Assembly (NCBI GenBank): GCA_024637035.1
Contig: JAGXFW010000009.1
Span: 27,635-91,634 of the forward strand
DNA: 64,000 bases
From: Actinomycetes bacterium
GTDB taxonomy: Bacteria > Actinomycetota > Thermoleophilia > RBG-16-64-13
Direction of reading: 5' to 3'
Shown here: positions 16,664 through 25,351 of the stretch, in pieces
Position numbering within the stretch: position 1 is the first letter of the stretch
Layout: each line of letters opens with the position of its first letter
Made by a program: the position numbers and the translations under genes
The notes under the pieces: generated by a model
What the model was told of the DNA's origin: nothing
Databases searched by the model: none
What the model saw: the letters and a program-made list of their open reading frames with translations, nothing else

Positions 16664-17716
16664 CTACGCTCGCCCCACCGTGACCAGCACCGCCCCCACG
16701 ACCACCAGCAGCACTAGCAGGCCGAGCCGGCGGCTGATCCGTTCGACACGGGCGATGAAGAGGGCCGCGAGTGTGAAGGTGATCAGCGGTGTGAGGTTCT
16801 TGAGCGCCGTGCTCACGGCCAGCTGCCCGCCGAGTTCTAGGGCGAGGAAGAAGGAGACCATCGCCGCAGCCGCCGTTACTCCCGACGCGGCCAACGGGAC
16901 GGCGTCCCTTCGCGACATGTGGGACACCTCGCGCAATCGTCCGCCGCGCGCCACCATGGCGAGTGTCACCAGAAGGGCGACGGACGTGCCGATGGCGGCG
17001 CCGATGACGGACGACGGCAGGTACTCAAGCCCAAGAACACGCAGGAGCCAGGCGAGCGTGAAGAACAAGCCGGAGCCGAGGCCGAACAGGGCGCCGAATA
17101 CCGCGGATCGACCCCCGACCCGTATCGTCATCCGCCGCATCCCGGCCAGGGCATAGACGGCGCCGGGGGCGTGGCGCCACCGATCTCCCGGTGGGTGGAT
17201 GCCCACGAGGGCGGGAGCCTCGGCCGGCCCGGTGGGTAGGGGCGTGGTCGGCGGCGTCTCCCCTTCGGTGGGTACGCCGAGCGTGCGTCCGGTCTCGTCG
17301 ATGAAGAGCACCATCCCGGCCACGAGCACTATGAGTCCAGCGATGGTCAGGGGACTCAGCGCTTGAGAGAGCACGACCCAACCGATCACCGCGGCGAAGA
17401 GGCCCTCGCTCATGCCGAGTGAGGCGGTGCGCGTCGCACCGACGCGCTTGATCGCCATGAAGTTGAGTGAGCGACCAACGAAGGGTCCGATGACACCGGC
17501 GGCGACGTAGTAGAGCACTCCGACCGGATGAAGCGGCACTGGGTCGATCATCCATGCGATGCCGGCGGCAGCGATGAGGCAGATGCTCCCCGCAATAAGG
17601 TTCACCAGCAGTGCCTGTGAAGAGCGCACCCGCCCTCCGCGGAGGCCGAGTTGCGTGAGGAACTGGCTGCTGCCATATGCGACGGCCGATAGGGCCGCGA
17701 GTATCACGGTGATCAT
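16664..17716 (-). CDS. EamA/DMT-superfamily transporter
   Basis: 350 aa, two five-helix EamA repeats separated by an unusually long hydrophilic linker (about residues 145-205, rich in Pro, Thr and Gly). The first repeat begins MITVILAALSAVAYGSSQFL; the second contains SAVFGALFGLGSGLFFTLAW and LKNLTPLITFTLAALFIARV. Family members export metabolites or amino acids, and the substrate cannot be deduced. It is separated from the cytochrome by 186 bases on the same strand, so an operon is possible but not shown. Confidence 0.82.
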   Translation of the reverse strand: MITVILAALSAVAYGSSQFLTQLGLRGGRVRSSQALLVNLIAGSICLIAAAGIAWMIDPVPLHPVGVLYYVAAGVIGPFVGRSLNFMAIKRVGATRTASLGMSEGLFAAVIGWVVLSQALSPLTIAGLIVLVAGMVLFIDETGRTLGVPTEGETPPTTPLPTGPAEAPALVGIHPPGDRWRHAPGAVYALAGMRRMTIRVGGRSAVFGALFGLGSGLFFTLAWLLRVLGLEYLPSSVIGAAIGTSVALLVTLAMVARGGRLREVSHMSRRDAVPLAASGVTAAAAMVSFFLALELGGQLAVSTALKNLTPLITFTLAALFIARVERISRRLGLLVLLVVVGAVLVTVGRA

Positions 17717-17753
17717 GTGCTCTCCGAAGCTCTAGCCGGCACGCCGGAGGACG

Positions 17754-17791
17754 CCGTCGTGGCTTCGCGTCCCCGTCGTGGCTGCGCGTCC
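17754..17791. repeat. 19-bp tandem duplication, one mismatch
   Basis: The unit CCGTCGTGGCTTCGCGTCC at 17754-17772 is repeated at 17773-17791 with a single T to G change. It lies in the 17717-18071 divergent gap between the EamA-type gene and fadD, which otherwise holds only a candidate promoter. Confidence 0.9.
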
Positions 17792-17965
17792 CGTCCGACG
17801 CGCGTGACGGACGCAGTCTACCAGCGAAGTATAGCCCCGGCGCCCGATTCGACGTCGTCGAGGGTGCCCGGCCCCCGACGCCGGGTGGAGGTGCGCGCGA
17901 CCCGCCTCGACGCGTACGGCTCTGGCAGGAGCGATCCCATGTTTCGTCAGGCTAGTGTTTCGTAG

Positions 17966-17971
17966 TATAGT
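17966..17971 (+). promoter_or_regulatory. Candidate -10 (TATAGT) for the fad operon
   Basis: TATAGT followed by TTTTAAT forms an A/T-rich island about 100 bases before the fadD start in otherwise GC-rich DNA. No convincing -35 is present. It is the best promoter candidate for the fadD-fadA-fadN-fadE block. Confidence 0.35.
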
Positions 17972-18071
17972 TTTAATGCACCCTGGTGGCGCGAGGGTAC
18001 GAGCGCCACGATCTGGCCGCTTCGATGCGCCCGGGCGCCTAGAGCCCGGTTCGACGGAAGGGGGAAGCAGC

Positions 18072-19778
18072 ATGGCCGGCACAGCAACCCGGAGTCCAGC
18101 CGAACACCCGTGGCTCGCCAAGTATCCCGAGGGCATCGACTGGGCGGCTCCGATCCCCGCCATGCCACTGAACAAAGCGCTGGACGCCGCCGTCGCCTCC
18201 TATCCCTACAACCCCGCGATGGACTTTCTCGGCAAGCGCTACTCCTACGACGACCTCGATGACCTCGCCGCGCGGGCGGCCAAGGGTCTTCAGGCACTGG
18301 GCGTCGTCAAGGGCACACGGGTGGGTCTGTTCCTTCCCAACTCCCCGTATTCAGTGGTGATGTTCTACGCCGTGCTCAGGGCGGGCGGCATCGTGGTGAA
18401 CTACAGCCCGCTCTACGCGGAGCGCGAGCTCGTGCATCAGGTGGAGGACTCGGGCACTACATTGATGGTCACCATGGATCTCGAGGCGCTCTACCCCAAG
18501 ATGGCCAAGGTGCTCGAGAAGACTGCGCTCGAGAAGATCATTGTGGGGCGCATGGTCGACATCCTGCCGTTCCCCAAGAACAAGCTGTTCCCCCTGGTCA
18601 AGCGCAAGGACGTGGCTGCCGTGCCGCGCGACGAGCGTCATGTGAGGTTCGCGGACCTTATCGCCAACGACGGTGACTACGCTCCGGTCGACGTGCACCC
18701 GGATGACATCGCCGTGCTGCAGTACACGGGCGGCACGACCGGCGTGCCCAAAGGTGCGATGCTCACGCATGCCAACCTTTACGCGAACGCCTCTCAGTGC
18801 CTGCAGTGGTTCACAGGAGTGGTCCACGGGGGAGAGCGCATGCTCGTGGTGTTGCCGCTGTTCCACGTGTTCGCCATGTCGGTGGCCATGAACATGGCGG
18901 TGCTGATGGCGGCGGAGATGGTGCTGCTGCCCCGTTTCGAATTGGCTCAAGTGCTTGAGACCATCCACAAGAAGAAGCCGTCGCTGTTCCCGGGCGTCCC
19001 GACCATGTACACGGCGATCAACAACGCAAAGGAGCTTAAGAAGTACGATCTTTCCTCGATCAAGTACTGCATCTCGGGCGGTGCGGCGCTCCCGGTGGAG
19101 GTGAAGAAGACCTTCGAGGACCTCACCGGCTGCCTTCTCGTCGAGGGGTACGGCCTCACCGAGACCTCTCCTGTGGCCACCTGCAATCCGCTTCACGGCG
19201 TCAACAAGCCGGGGTCCATCGGCCTACCCGTGCCGCAGACCCTCATCGAGTTCCGTTCGCTCGAGGATCCAACGCAGACCGTTCCCCATGGCGAGAAGGG
19301 CGAGATCTGTATCTCGGGCCCGCAGGTGATGCCCGGCTATTGGAAGAATCCGGAGGCGACCGCCGAGGTGCTGACGGACGGCTGGCTGCGCACCGGCGAC
19401 GTGGGCTACATGGACGAAGACGGCTACACCTTCATCGTCGACCGTATCAAGGACCTGATCCTCACCGGTGGCTTCAACGTGTATCCGCGGAACATCGAGG
19501 AGGCGGTCTACGAGCACCCGTCGGTGGCCGAGGTCATCTGCATCGGGGTGCCCGATGACTATCGCGGGGAGCGCCCCAAGGTGTTCATCAAGCTGAAAGA
19601 GGGGGAGACGGTCTCCAGCGAAGCGATGCTCGACTTCCTCAAAGACAAGCTCTCGAAAGTCGAGATACCGCGGGAGGTGGAGTTCCGCGCCGAGCTGCCC
19701 AAGACCCTCGTCGGCAAGCTCTCGAAGAAGGAACTCGTGGAAGAGGAGCGCAAGAAGCGCGAGGCGCGCAGCCCGTAG
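18072..19778 (+). CDS. fadD: Long-chain fatty acid--CoA ligase
   Basis: 568 aa AMP-forming acyl-CoA synthetase that activates fatty acids with ATP and CoA. Motifs in order: P-loop-like YTGGTTGVPKGAMLTH, the A5 region VEGYGLTETSP, the A7/A8 block LRTGDVGYMDEDGYTFIVD followed by RIKDLILTGGFNVYP, and the catalytic Lys in TLVGKLSKKEL near the C-terminus. ATG 18072 follows a GAAGGGGGAAG Shine-Dalgarno; an open frame extends to 17955 without a ribosome binding site. It heads a four-gene beta-oxidation block, 83 bases before fadA. Confidence 0.93.
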   Translation: MAGTATRSPAEHPWLAKYPEGIDWAAPIPAMPLNKALDAAVASYPYNPAMDFLGKRYSYDDLDDLAARAAKGLQALGVVKGTRVGLFLPNSPYSVVMFYAVLRAGGIVVNYSPLYAERELVHQVEDSGTTLMVTMDLEALYPKMAKVLEKTALEKIIVGRMVDILPFPKNKLFPLVKRKDVAAVPRDERHVRFADLIANDGDYAPVDVHPDDIAVLQYTGGTTGVPKGAMLTHANLYANASQCLQWFTGVVHGGERMLVVLPLFHVFAMSVAMNMAVLMAAEMVLLPRFELAQVLETIHKKKPSLFPGVPTMYTAINNAKELKKYDLSSIKYCISGGAALPVEVKKTFEDLTGCLLVEGYGLTETSPVATCNPLHGVNKPGSIGLPVPQTLIEFRSLEDPTQTVPHGEKGEICISGPQVMPGYWKNPEATAEVLTDGWLRTGDVGYMDEDGYTFIVDRIKDLILTGGFNVYPRNIEEAVYEHPSVAEVICIGVPDDYRGERPKVFIKLKEGETVSSEAMLDFLKDKLSKVEIPREVEFRAELPKTLVGKLSKKELVEEERKKREARSP

Positions 19779-19861
19779 TCGCTGTCTGCCGCGTCGAGCA
19801 CCGATGGGAACGCGTGCCGGCTTCGGCGCGCGGGTGGGATTCGTGAGAAAGGGGCGCTTTC

Positions 19862-20998
19862 GTGGAAGGTGTTGTCATCGCTGGGTTCGTGCGGTCGCCC
19901 ATGACACCGGCGAACAAGGGAGAACTCGCGCGGGTACGGCCCGACGAGGTAGCACGTCAGGTGGTCCGTGGCCTCGTGGAGCGCACCCGCGTGGAGGTGG
20001 ACGACATCGAGGACCTCCTGCTGGGGTGCTCCTCGCCTGAGGCGGAGCAGGGGCTGAACCTGGCCCGGATGGTGGGCTTCCTGGCCGACCTGCCCATCTC
20101 GATGGCGGCCGTCACCATCAACCGCTTCTGCGGCTCGTCGATGCAGGCCATCCACACAGCGGCGGGCGCCGTGCAGTTGAACGCGGGCGAATGCTTCATC
20201 TGTGGCGGGGTGGAGTCGATGACGCGGGTGCCTATTTGGGGCTTCAACCCTATGCCGCACCCCGGCCTTCATCGCTCATTCGGCGAGGCGTACACTTCGA
20301 TGGGCATCACGGCCGAGAACGTCGCCCGCCGATACGGAGTCAGCCGCGACGAACAGGAGGCCTTCTCGGTCGCCAGCCATCGCAAGGCGGCGGCTGCTCA
20401 GGAGGCGAGCAAGTTCGCGGACGAGATCGTGCCCATCGTCGATGGTGATCGCACGATATCGGTGGACGGCTGCATCCGGGCCGACTCGACTCTGGAGGCC
20501 TTGGCCGCATTGCGGCCGGTGTTCCTCGAAGGCGGTTCCGTGACCGCGGGCACGTCATCGCCGCTCACCGACGGCGCCTCCGCCGTGCTGGTGTGCTCCG
20601 AACGCTACGCCCGCGAAGCCGGTCTGGACATGCTGGCCCGCATCCGGAGCGTAGCGGTGTCGGGCTGCTCGCCGGAGATCATGGGGATGGGGCCGGTGGC
20701 TTCCACGAACAAGGCGCTTCAGCGCGCCGGGCTCACGGTGGAAGACATGGACATCATCGAGCTCAACGAGGCCTTCGCCTCCCAGGCGATCGCGGTGATC
20801 AAAGAGCTCGGCATCGACGAGACCAAGCTGAACCTCGACGGCGGCGCCGTGGCGCTCGGACACCCCTTGGGAGCGAGCGGGGCGCGGATCACGGGCAAGG
20901 CCGCTTCCCTGTTGAAGCGGGAAGGAGGGCGCTACGCGCTCGCGACCATGTGCATCGGTGGCGGGCAGGGCATCGCTACCGTCTTGGAGGCGATCTAG
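19862..20998 (+). CDS. fadA: 3-ketoacyl-CoA thiolase
   Basis: 378 aa. Catalytic Cys90 (INRFCGSSMQA), His in GGAVALGHPLGASGARI and the second Cys in MCIGGGQGIATVLE. It performs the last step of beta-oxidation, cutting 3-ketoacyl-CoA with CoA. GTG 19862 has an AAAGGGG Shine-Dalgarno. The stop TAG abuts the ATG of the bifunctional enzyme with no gap, which fits a single fatty-acid oxidation complex. It differs clearly from the thiolase at 7047-8270, so the two probably have separate chain-length roles. Confidence 0.93.
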   Translation: MEGVVIAGFVRSPMTPANKGELARVRPDEVARQVVRGLVERTRVEVDDIEDLLLGCSSPEAEQGLNLARMVGFLADLPISMAAVTINRFCGSSMQAIHTAAGAVQLNAGECFICGGVESMTRVPIWGFNPMPHPGLHRSFGEAYTSMGITAENVARRYGVSRDEQEAFSVASHRKAAAAQEASKFADEIVPIVDGDRTISVDGCIRADSTLEALAALRPVFLEGGSVTAGTSSPLTDGASAVLVCSERYAREAGLDMLARIRSVAVSGCSPEIMGMGPVASTNKALQRAGLTVEDMDIIELNEAFASQAIAVIKELGIDETKLNLDGGAVALGHPLGASGARITGKAASLLKREGGRYALATMCIGGGQGIATVLEAI

Positions 20999-23434
20999 AT
21001 GTGCGCCGCGGCCGCGCTGGGGGCCGAGGCGGAAGGAGGCATCTCACGGGTAGCGGTGATCGGCGCCGGCCTGATGGGCAGTGGTATCGCCGCGCACCTC
21101 GCGAACGCCGGCGCGGAGGTCCTGCTGCTCGACATCGTGCCCGCGGACCTTCCTGCGGGGGCGTCTCGGAGCATGCTGGCTGAAGGTGCCCTGGCGAAGC
21201 TGCTGAAGTCCGACCCTGCCGCCTTCATGCATCGCCGGAACGCCCGGTTGATCACGCCCGGCAACATCGAAGACCACCTCGACCGGCTCGCCGAGGTCGA
21301 CTGGGTCATCGAGGCCGTCGTGGAGCGCCTCGACATCAAGCACGAGATCTACGCGAAGATCGATGCGACCCGGAAGCCGGGGTGCATCGTCAGCTCGAAC
21401 ACCTCCACCATCCCTCTGGCGCAGTTGGTGGAAGGCGCATCCGACGACTTCGCCCGCGACTTCATGATCACCCACTTCTTCAATCCACCTCGCTACATGC
21501 GTCTGCTCGAACTGGTGACCGGCGAGCACACCGATCCGGCCAAGGCTGAGGCGATACGCACCTTCGCCGACGTGCGTCTGGGCAAGGGCGTGGTGCCCGC
21601 GAACGACAGTCCGGGATTCATCGCCAACCGCATCGGCGGCTTCTGGGTGCAGTGCGCCATGGTCGAGGCCATCGACGCGGGTCTCTCGGTGGAGGTGGCC
21701 GACGCCGTCCTTGGACGCCCGATGGGCGCGCCCAAGACCGGAGTATTCGCATTGCTCGACCTGGTGGGTCTGGACACCGTGCGCTACGTGGGACGCAGCC
21801 TGATGGACAGTCTGCCGCCCGACGACGCCTTCCGCGCCGTACACCGGGAGCCAGAGCTCGTGACCCGCCTGATCGAGACCGGCTACGTAGGACGCAAGGG
21901 CAAGGGCGGCTTCTACCGCTTGAACACGGAGGGCGGCCGGCGGACCAAGGAAGCGATCGACTTGGCGACCGGTGAATATCACGCGGCTGCCCGACCTCGT
22001 CTGGACAGCATCAGCGCCGCCAAGCGGGGCGGCCTTCGGGCGCTGCTGGAGTCGCCGGATGCCGGCGGCACCTACGCGTGGCGCGTGCTGAGTCGCACGC
22101 TGAGCTACGCGGCGTCGCTGGTGCCGGCGATAGCTCCCGACATAACCGCCGTCGACGAGGCCATGCGCCTGGGCTACAACTGGAAGAAGGGCCCGTTCGA
22201 GTTGATCGACGAAGTCGGCGCGGCCTGGTTGGCTGAGCGCCTCGAGGCCGACGCTCAGCCGGTGCCGCCACTGCTGGCGGCCGCCGCCACGACCGGCGCG
22301 ACGGATGACGCCGGCGCCGCGGGCCTCGATACGGCCGCCGACGCGCCACCCGTCGGCTGCTTCTACCGCACGGTCGAAGGCGTCCTCGAGTATCGCACCG
22401 TCGACGGGGCCTTCGCGCCGGTCGAGCGCCGCCCCGGCGTGCTGTTGCTGGCCGACGTCAAGCGGCGGGGCGACCGGGTGGCCGGCAACTCCTCCGCCAG
22501 CTTGTGGGATCTCGGCGACGGCATCCTCTGTCTGGAGTTCCATGGCTTTGCGAACGCCTTCGACGACGGCACGCTGAAGATGGTGGGCACCGCTATCGAG
22601 ACAGTGCTCATGGAGGGCTTCCGGGGACTCGTGCTCTACAACGACGGCGACAACTACTCGGTGGGGGCCAACATCGGTCTGGGGCTCTTCGCAGCGAACA
22701 TCAGCCTGTGGCCGCCTATCCAGGAGTTGGTGGAAGGCGGTCAGCAGGCGTACCGGTTCCTGAAGTACGCTCCGTTCCCCGTGGTGGCCGCGCCGGCGGG
22801 CATGGCGCTCGGCGGCGGGTGCGAGTCACTGTTGCACAGTGATGCGATCCAGGCCCACGCGGAGAGCTACATAGGGCTGCCTGAGGCCGGGCTCGGACTC
22901 CTACCGGCCTGGGGAGGGTCGAAGGAGATGCTGCTGCGCCACACGCGGAACCCGAAGCGGGTGAACGGGCCGATGCCCCCCATCGCGGGAGCTTTCGAGA
23001 CCATCAGCATGGCCAAGATCTCTCGCTCGGCCGAGGAGGCCCGCGAACTCCTGTTCCTTCGTGAGGGCGACCGCGTCACCATGAACCGGGACCGCCTGCT
23101 TTCCGACGCGAAGGCGAGGGTGCTCGAGCTGGTCGACGGCTACGCACCCCCCGAGGAGCCCACCTTCAGCCTGCCTGGGGCGTCCGCGAAATCCGCGCTC
23201 GACATCTTCGTGAACGAGTTCGTGAATTCGGGACGAGCCACCGCGTATGACGGGGTGGTGTCGGGCCACATCGCGACCGTGCTCTCCGGCGGCGATACCG
23301 ACCTCACGCAGGAGGTCAGCGAAGATCGCATGCTCGAGCTTGAACGTGAGGGATTCCTGGCTCTTATCCGCGAACCGCGCACACTCGCCCGGGTCGAGCA
23401 TATGCTCGAGACCGGCAAGCCGCTGAGGAACTGA
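20999..23434 (+). CDS. fadN: 3-hydroxyacyl-CoA dehydrogenase / enoyl-CoA hydratase, FadN-type
   Basis: 811 aa bifunctional enzyme for the hydration and second oxidation of beta-oxidation. The dehydrogenase is first: NAD-binding VAVIGAGLMGSGIAAHLANA near residue 20, then SNTSTIPLAQLVEG and HFFNPPRYMRLLELV. The crotonase half is C-terminal, with the oxyanion-hole region APAGMALGGGCESLLHSD and a later YIGLPEAGLGLLPAWGG. This dehydrogenase-then-hydratase order is that of Bacillus FadN, opposite to classical FadB. A short Ala/Thr/Gly/Asp linker near residue 430 separates the modules. It starts directly at the fadA stop. Confidence 0.92.
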   Translation: MCAAAALGAEAEGGISRVAVIGAGLMGSGIAAHLANAGAEVLLLDIVPADLPAGASRSMLAEGALAKLLKSDPAAFMHRRNARLITPGNIEDHLDRLAEVDWVIEAVVERLDIKHEIYAKIDATRKPGCIVSSNTSTIPLAQLVEGASDDFARDFMITHFFNPPRYMRLLELVTGEHTDPAKAEAIRTFADVRLGKGVVPANDSPGFIANRIGGFWVQCAMVEAIDAGLSVEVADAVLGRPMGAPKTGVFALLDLVGLDTVRYVGRSLMDSLPPDDAFRAVHREPELVTRLIETGYVGRKGKGGFYRLNTEGGRRTKEAIDLATGEYHAAARPRLDSISAAKRGGLRALLESPDAGGTYAWRVLSRTLSYAASLVPAIAPDITAVDEAMRLGYNWKKGPFELIDEVGAAWLAERLEADAQPVPPLLAAAATTGATDDAGAAGLDTAADAPPVGCFYRTVEGVLEYRTVDGAFAPVERRPGVLLLADVKRRGDRVAGNSSASLWDLGDGILCLEFHGFANAFDDGTLKMVGTAIETVLMEGFRGLVLYNDGDNYSVGANIGLGLFAANISLWPPIQELVEGGQQAYRFLKYAPFPVVAAPAGMALGGGCESLLHSDAIQAHAESYIGLPEAGLGLLPAWGGSKEMLLRHTRNPKRVNGPMPPIAGAFETISMAKISRSAEEARELLFLREGDRVTMNRDRLLSDAKARVLELVDGYAPPEEPTFSLPGASAKSALDIFVNEFVNSGRATAYDGVVSGHIATVLSGGDTDLTQEVSEDRMLELEREGFLALIREPRTLARVEHMLETGKPLRN

Positions 23435-23445
23435 GGAAGGACGCT

Positions 23446-25305
23446 ATGACCGTGTACAAGGCGCCCCTGCGCGACATCCGCTTCATCCTGAAGGAGCTTG
23501 TCCACGCGGAGCAGCTCGTGGACCTCCCCGGCTACGAGGAGGCCACTCCCGACCAGATCGACTTCGTACTCGAAGAGCTGGCGGGTGTGTGCCAAGAACT
23601 CCTCTTCCCCCTGAACCAATCAGGCGACGAGGAGGGATGCCACTACGAAGACGGTGTGGTGACCACGCCGGCGGGCTTCAAGGAGGCGTACGCGAAGTAC
23701 GTGGAGGCTGGATGGCCTGCGATGGCCTGCGACCCCGAGTACGACGGCATGGGTCTTCCCAAGACGGTCAGGCTGCTCGCCGAAGAGATGCTGTCGTCGG
23801 CGAACCTCGCTTTCAGTGTGTACCCACTACTCACCACCGGGGCCTACACGGCGATCTTCAAGCACGGCACCGACGAACTCAAACGCGCCTACCTGCCTCG
23901 CATGGTCGAGGGATCCTGGAGCGGCACCATGTGCCTCACCGAGGCTCACTGCGGCACCGACCTGGGTCTGGTGCGCACGCGAGCGATCCCGCAGGACGAC
24001 GGCTCGTACCGGGTCACCGGCAGCAAGATCTTCATCAGCTCGGGGGAGCACGATTTCACCGAGAACATCATCCACCTCGTGCTGGCCCGTCTGCCCGACG
24101 CCCCGTCGGGCACCCGCGGCATCAGCCTGTTCCTCGTGCCGAAGTTCCTCGTGAACGAGGATGGGTCGCTCGGCGAACGCAACGGTGTGGTGTGCGGGGG
24201 CATCGAGAAGAAGATGGGTGTGAGCGGGTCGTCCACGTGCGTGCTCAACTTCGACGACGCCGTCGGCCACCTTGTGGGTGAGCCGAACCGAGGCATGAGC
24301 CACATGTTCACCATGATGAACGCCGCCCGTCTGGGCGTGGGCATGCAGGGTCTTGGCCTCGCCGAGGTGGCCTACCAGAACGCCCGGGCGTATGCGAAGG
24401 AGCGGCTCCAAGGCAGGGCGCTCCGAGAGCCCCGCTACCCCGAGCGCGAGGCCGATCCTCTGATCGTGCATCCCGACGTCCGCCGTATGCTCTTGACCAT
24501 GCGCGCCAACACCGAAGGGGCGCGCGCGTTGGCCGGTTGGGTGGGCTTGAACCTCGATCTGGCCGAGCATCACCCCGATCCGGCCGTGCGTGAAGAGGCG
24601 GGTGATCTGGTAGACCTGCTCACGCCGGTGGTGAAGTCCTACTTCACCGACCACGGGTTCCTCGCAACCAACCTCGCCGTGCAGATACACGGCGGTCACG
24701 GCTACATCCGCGAGACTGGGGTGGAGCAGTTCGTGCGCGACGCCCGCATCGCGCAGATCTGGGAGGGTGCCAACGGCGTCCAGGGTCTCGACCTCGTCGG
24801 GCGGAAACTCGGCATGCACAACGGGAGGCTGTTGCGCCGCTTCTTCCATCCGGTCGCGGCATACCTGGAGGCGCATCAGAACGACCCCCTGCTCGGGGAG
24901 TTCGTGGCTCCGTTGGCGAAGGCGTTCGGCCGCCTGCAACAGGCCACCGCGCGCATCGCCCAGCAAGGGCTGCGCGACCCCGATGAGGCTGCCGCTGTCT
25001 CGAGCGACTACCTGCGCCTGTTCGCCCTGGTCGCTCTCGGCTATATGTGGGTGCAGATGGCCGAGATCAGCCTCGAGCGTCTGGGGATCGGCTCGTCGGG
25101 AGAGTCGCGGGTGAACGGCGGCCAGGCCACGGCCGATGCGGCCGCCGCGTCCGTCGGCGATCCGAAGGACGTGCCTTTCTACCAGGGCAAGATCGCCTGT
25201 GCACGCTTCTACTTCCAGAAACTCCTGCCGGAGACGTCGTCGCTCTTCGCCGTCATCATGGCCGGCGCCGCACCCGTCATGGCTCTGGGGGACGAGGGGT
25301 TCTAG
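23446..25305 (+). CDS. fadE: Acyl-CoA dehydrogenase (long form)
   Basis: 619 aa, the FAD-dependent first oxidation of beta-oxidation. Middle-domain motif MCLTEAHCGTDLGLVRTRA; the C-terminal helical domain contains HGGHGYIRETGVEQFVRD and the WEGANGVQGLDL segment carrying the usual catalytic Glu. The extra C-terminal domain of about 150 residues is typical of the 600-aa family in this kind of operon. ATG 23446 has GGAAGG nine bases upstream and lies 11 bases after fadN. An electron-transfer flavoprotein, needed as acceptor, is not in the window. Confidence 0.93.
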   Translation: MTVYKAPLRDIRFILKELVHAEQLVDLPGYEEATPDQIDFVLEELAGVCQELLFPLNQSGDEEGCHYEDGVVTTPAGFKEAYAKYVEAGWPAMACDPEYDGMGLPKTVRLLAEEMLSSANLAFSVYPLLTTGAYTAIFKHGTDELKRAYLPRMVEGSWSGTMCLTEAHCGTDLGLVRTRAIPQDDGSYRVTGSKIFISSGEHDFTENIIHLVLARLPDAPSGTRGISLFLVPKFLVNEDGSLGERNGVVCGGIEKKMGVSGSSTCVLNFDDAVGHLVGEPNRGMSHMFTMMNAARLGVGMQGLGLAEVAYQNARAYAKERLQGRALREPRYPEREADPLIVHPDVRRMLLTMRANTEGARALAGWVGLNLDLAEHHPDPAVREEAGDLVDLLTPVVKSYFTDHGFLATNLAVQIHGGHGYIRETGVEQFVRDARIAQIWEGANGVQGLDLVGRKLGMHNGRLLRRFFHPVAAYLEAHQNDPLLGEFVAPLAKAFGRLQQATARIAQQGLRDPDEAAAVSSDYLRLFALVALGYMWVQMAEISLERLGIGSSGESRVNGGQATADAAAASVGDPKDVPFYQGKIACARFYFQKLLPETSSLFAVIMAGAAPVMALGDEGF

Positions 25306-25351
25306 TCGTCGCGGCTACTCTCTGTCCGCCGGGTCCGGTACTCTGGCGTAG

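Noticed and set aside
21044..22543. Long open frame antisense to fadN
   Set aside because: No recognisable domain and skewed composition; the sense-strand bifunctional enzyme is complete.
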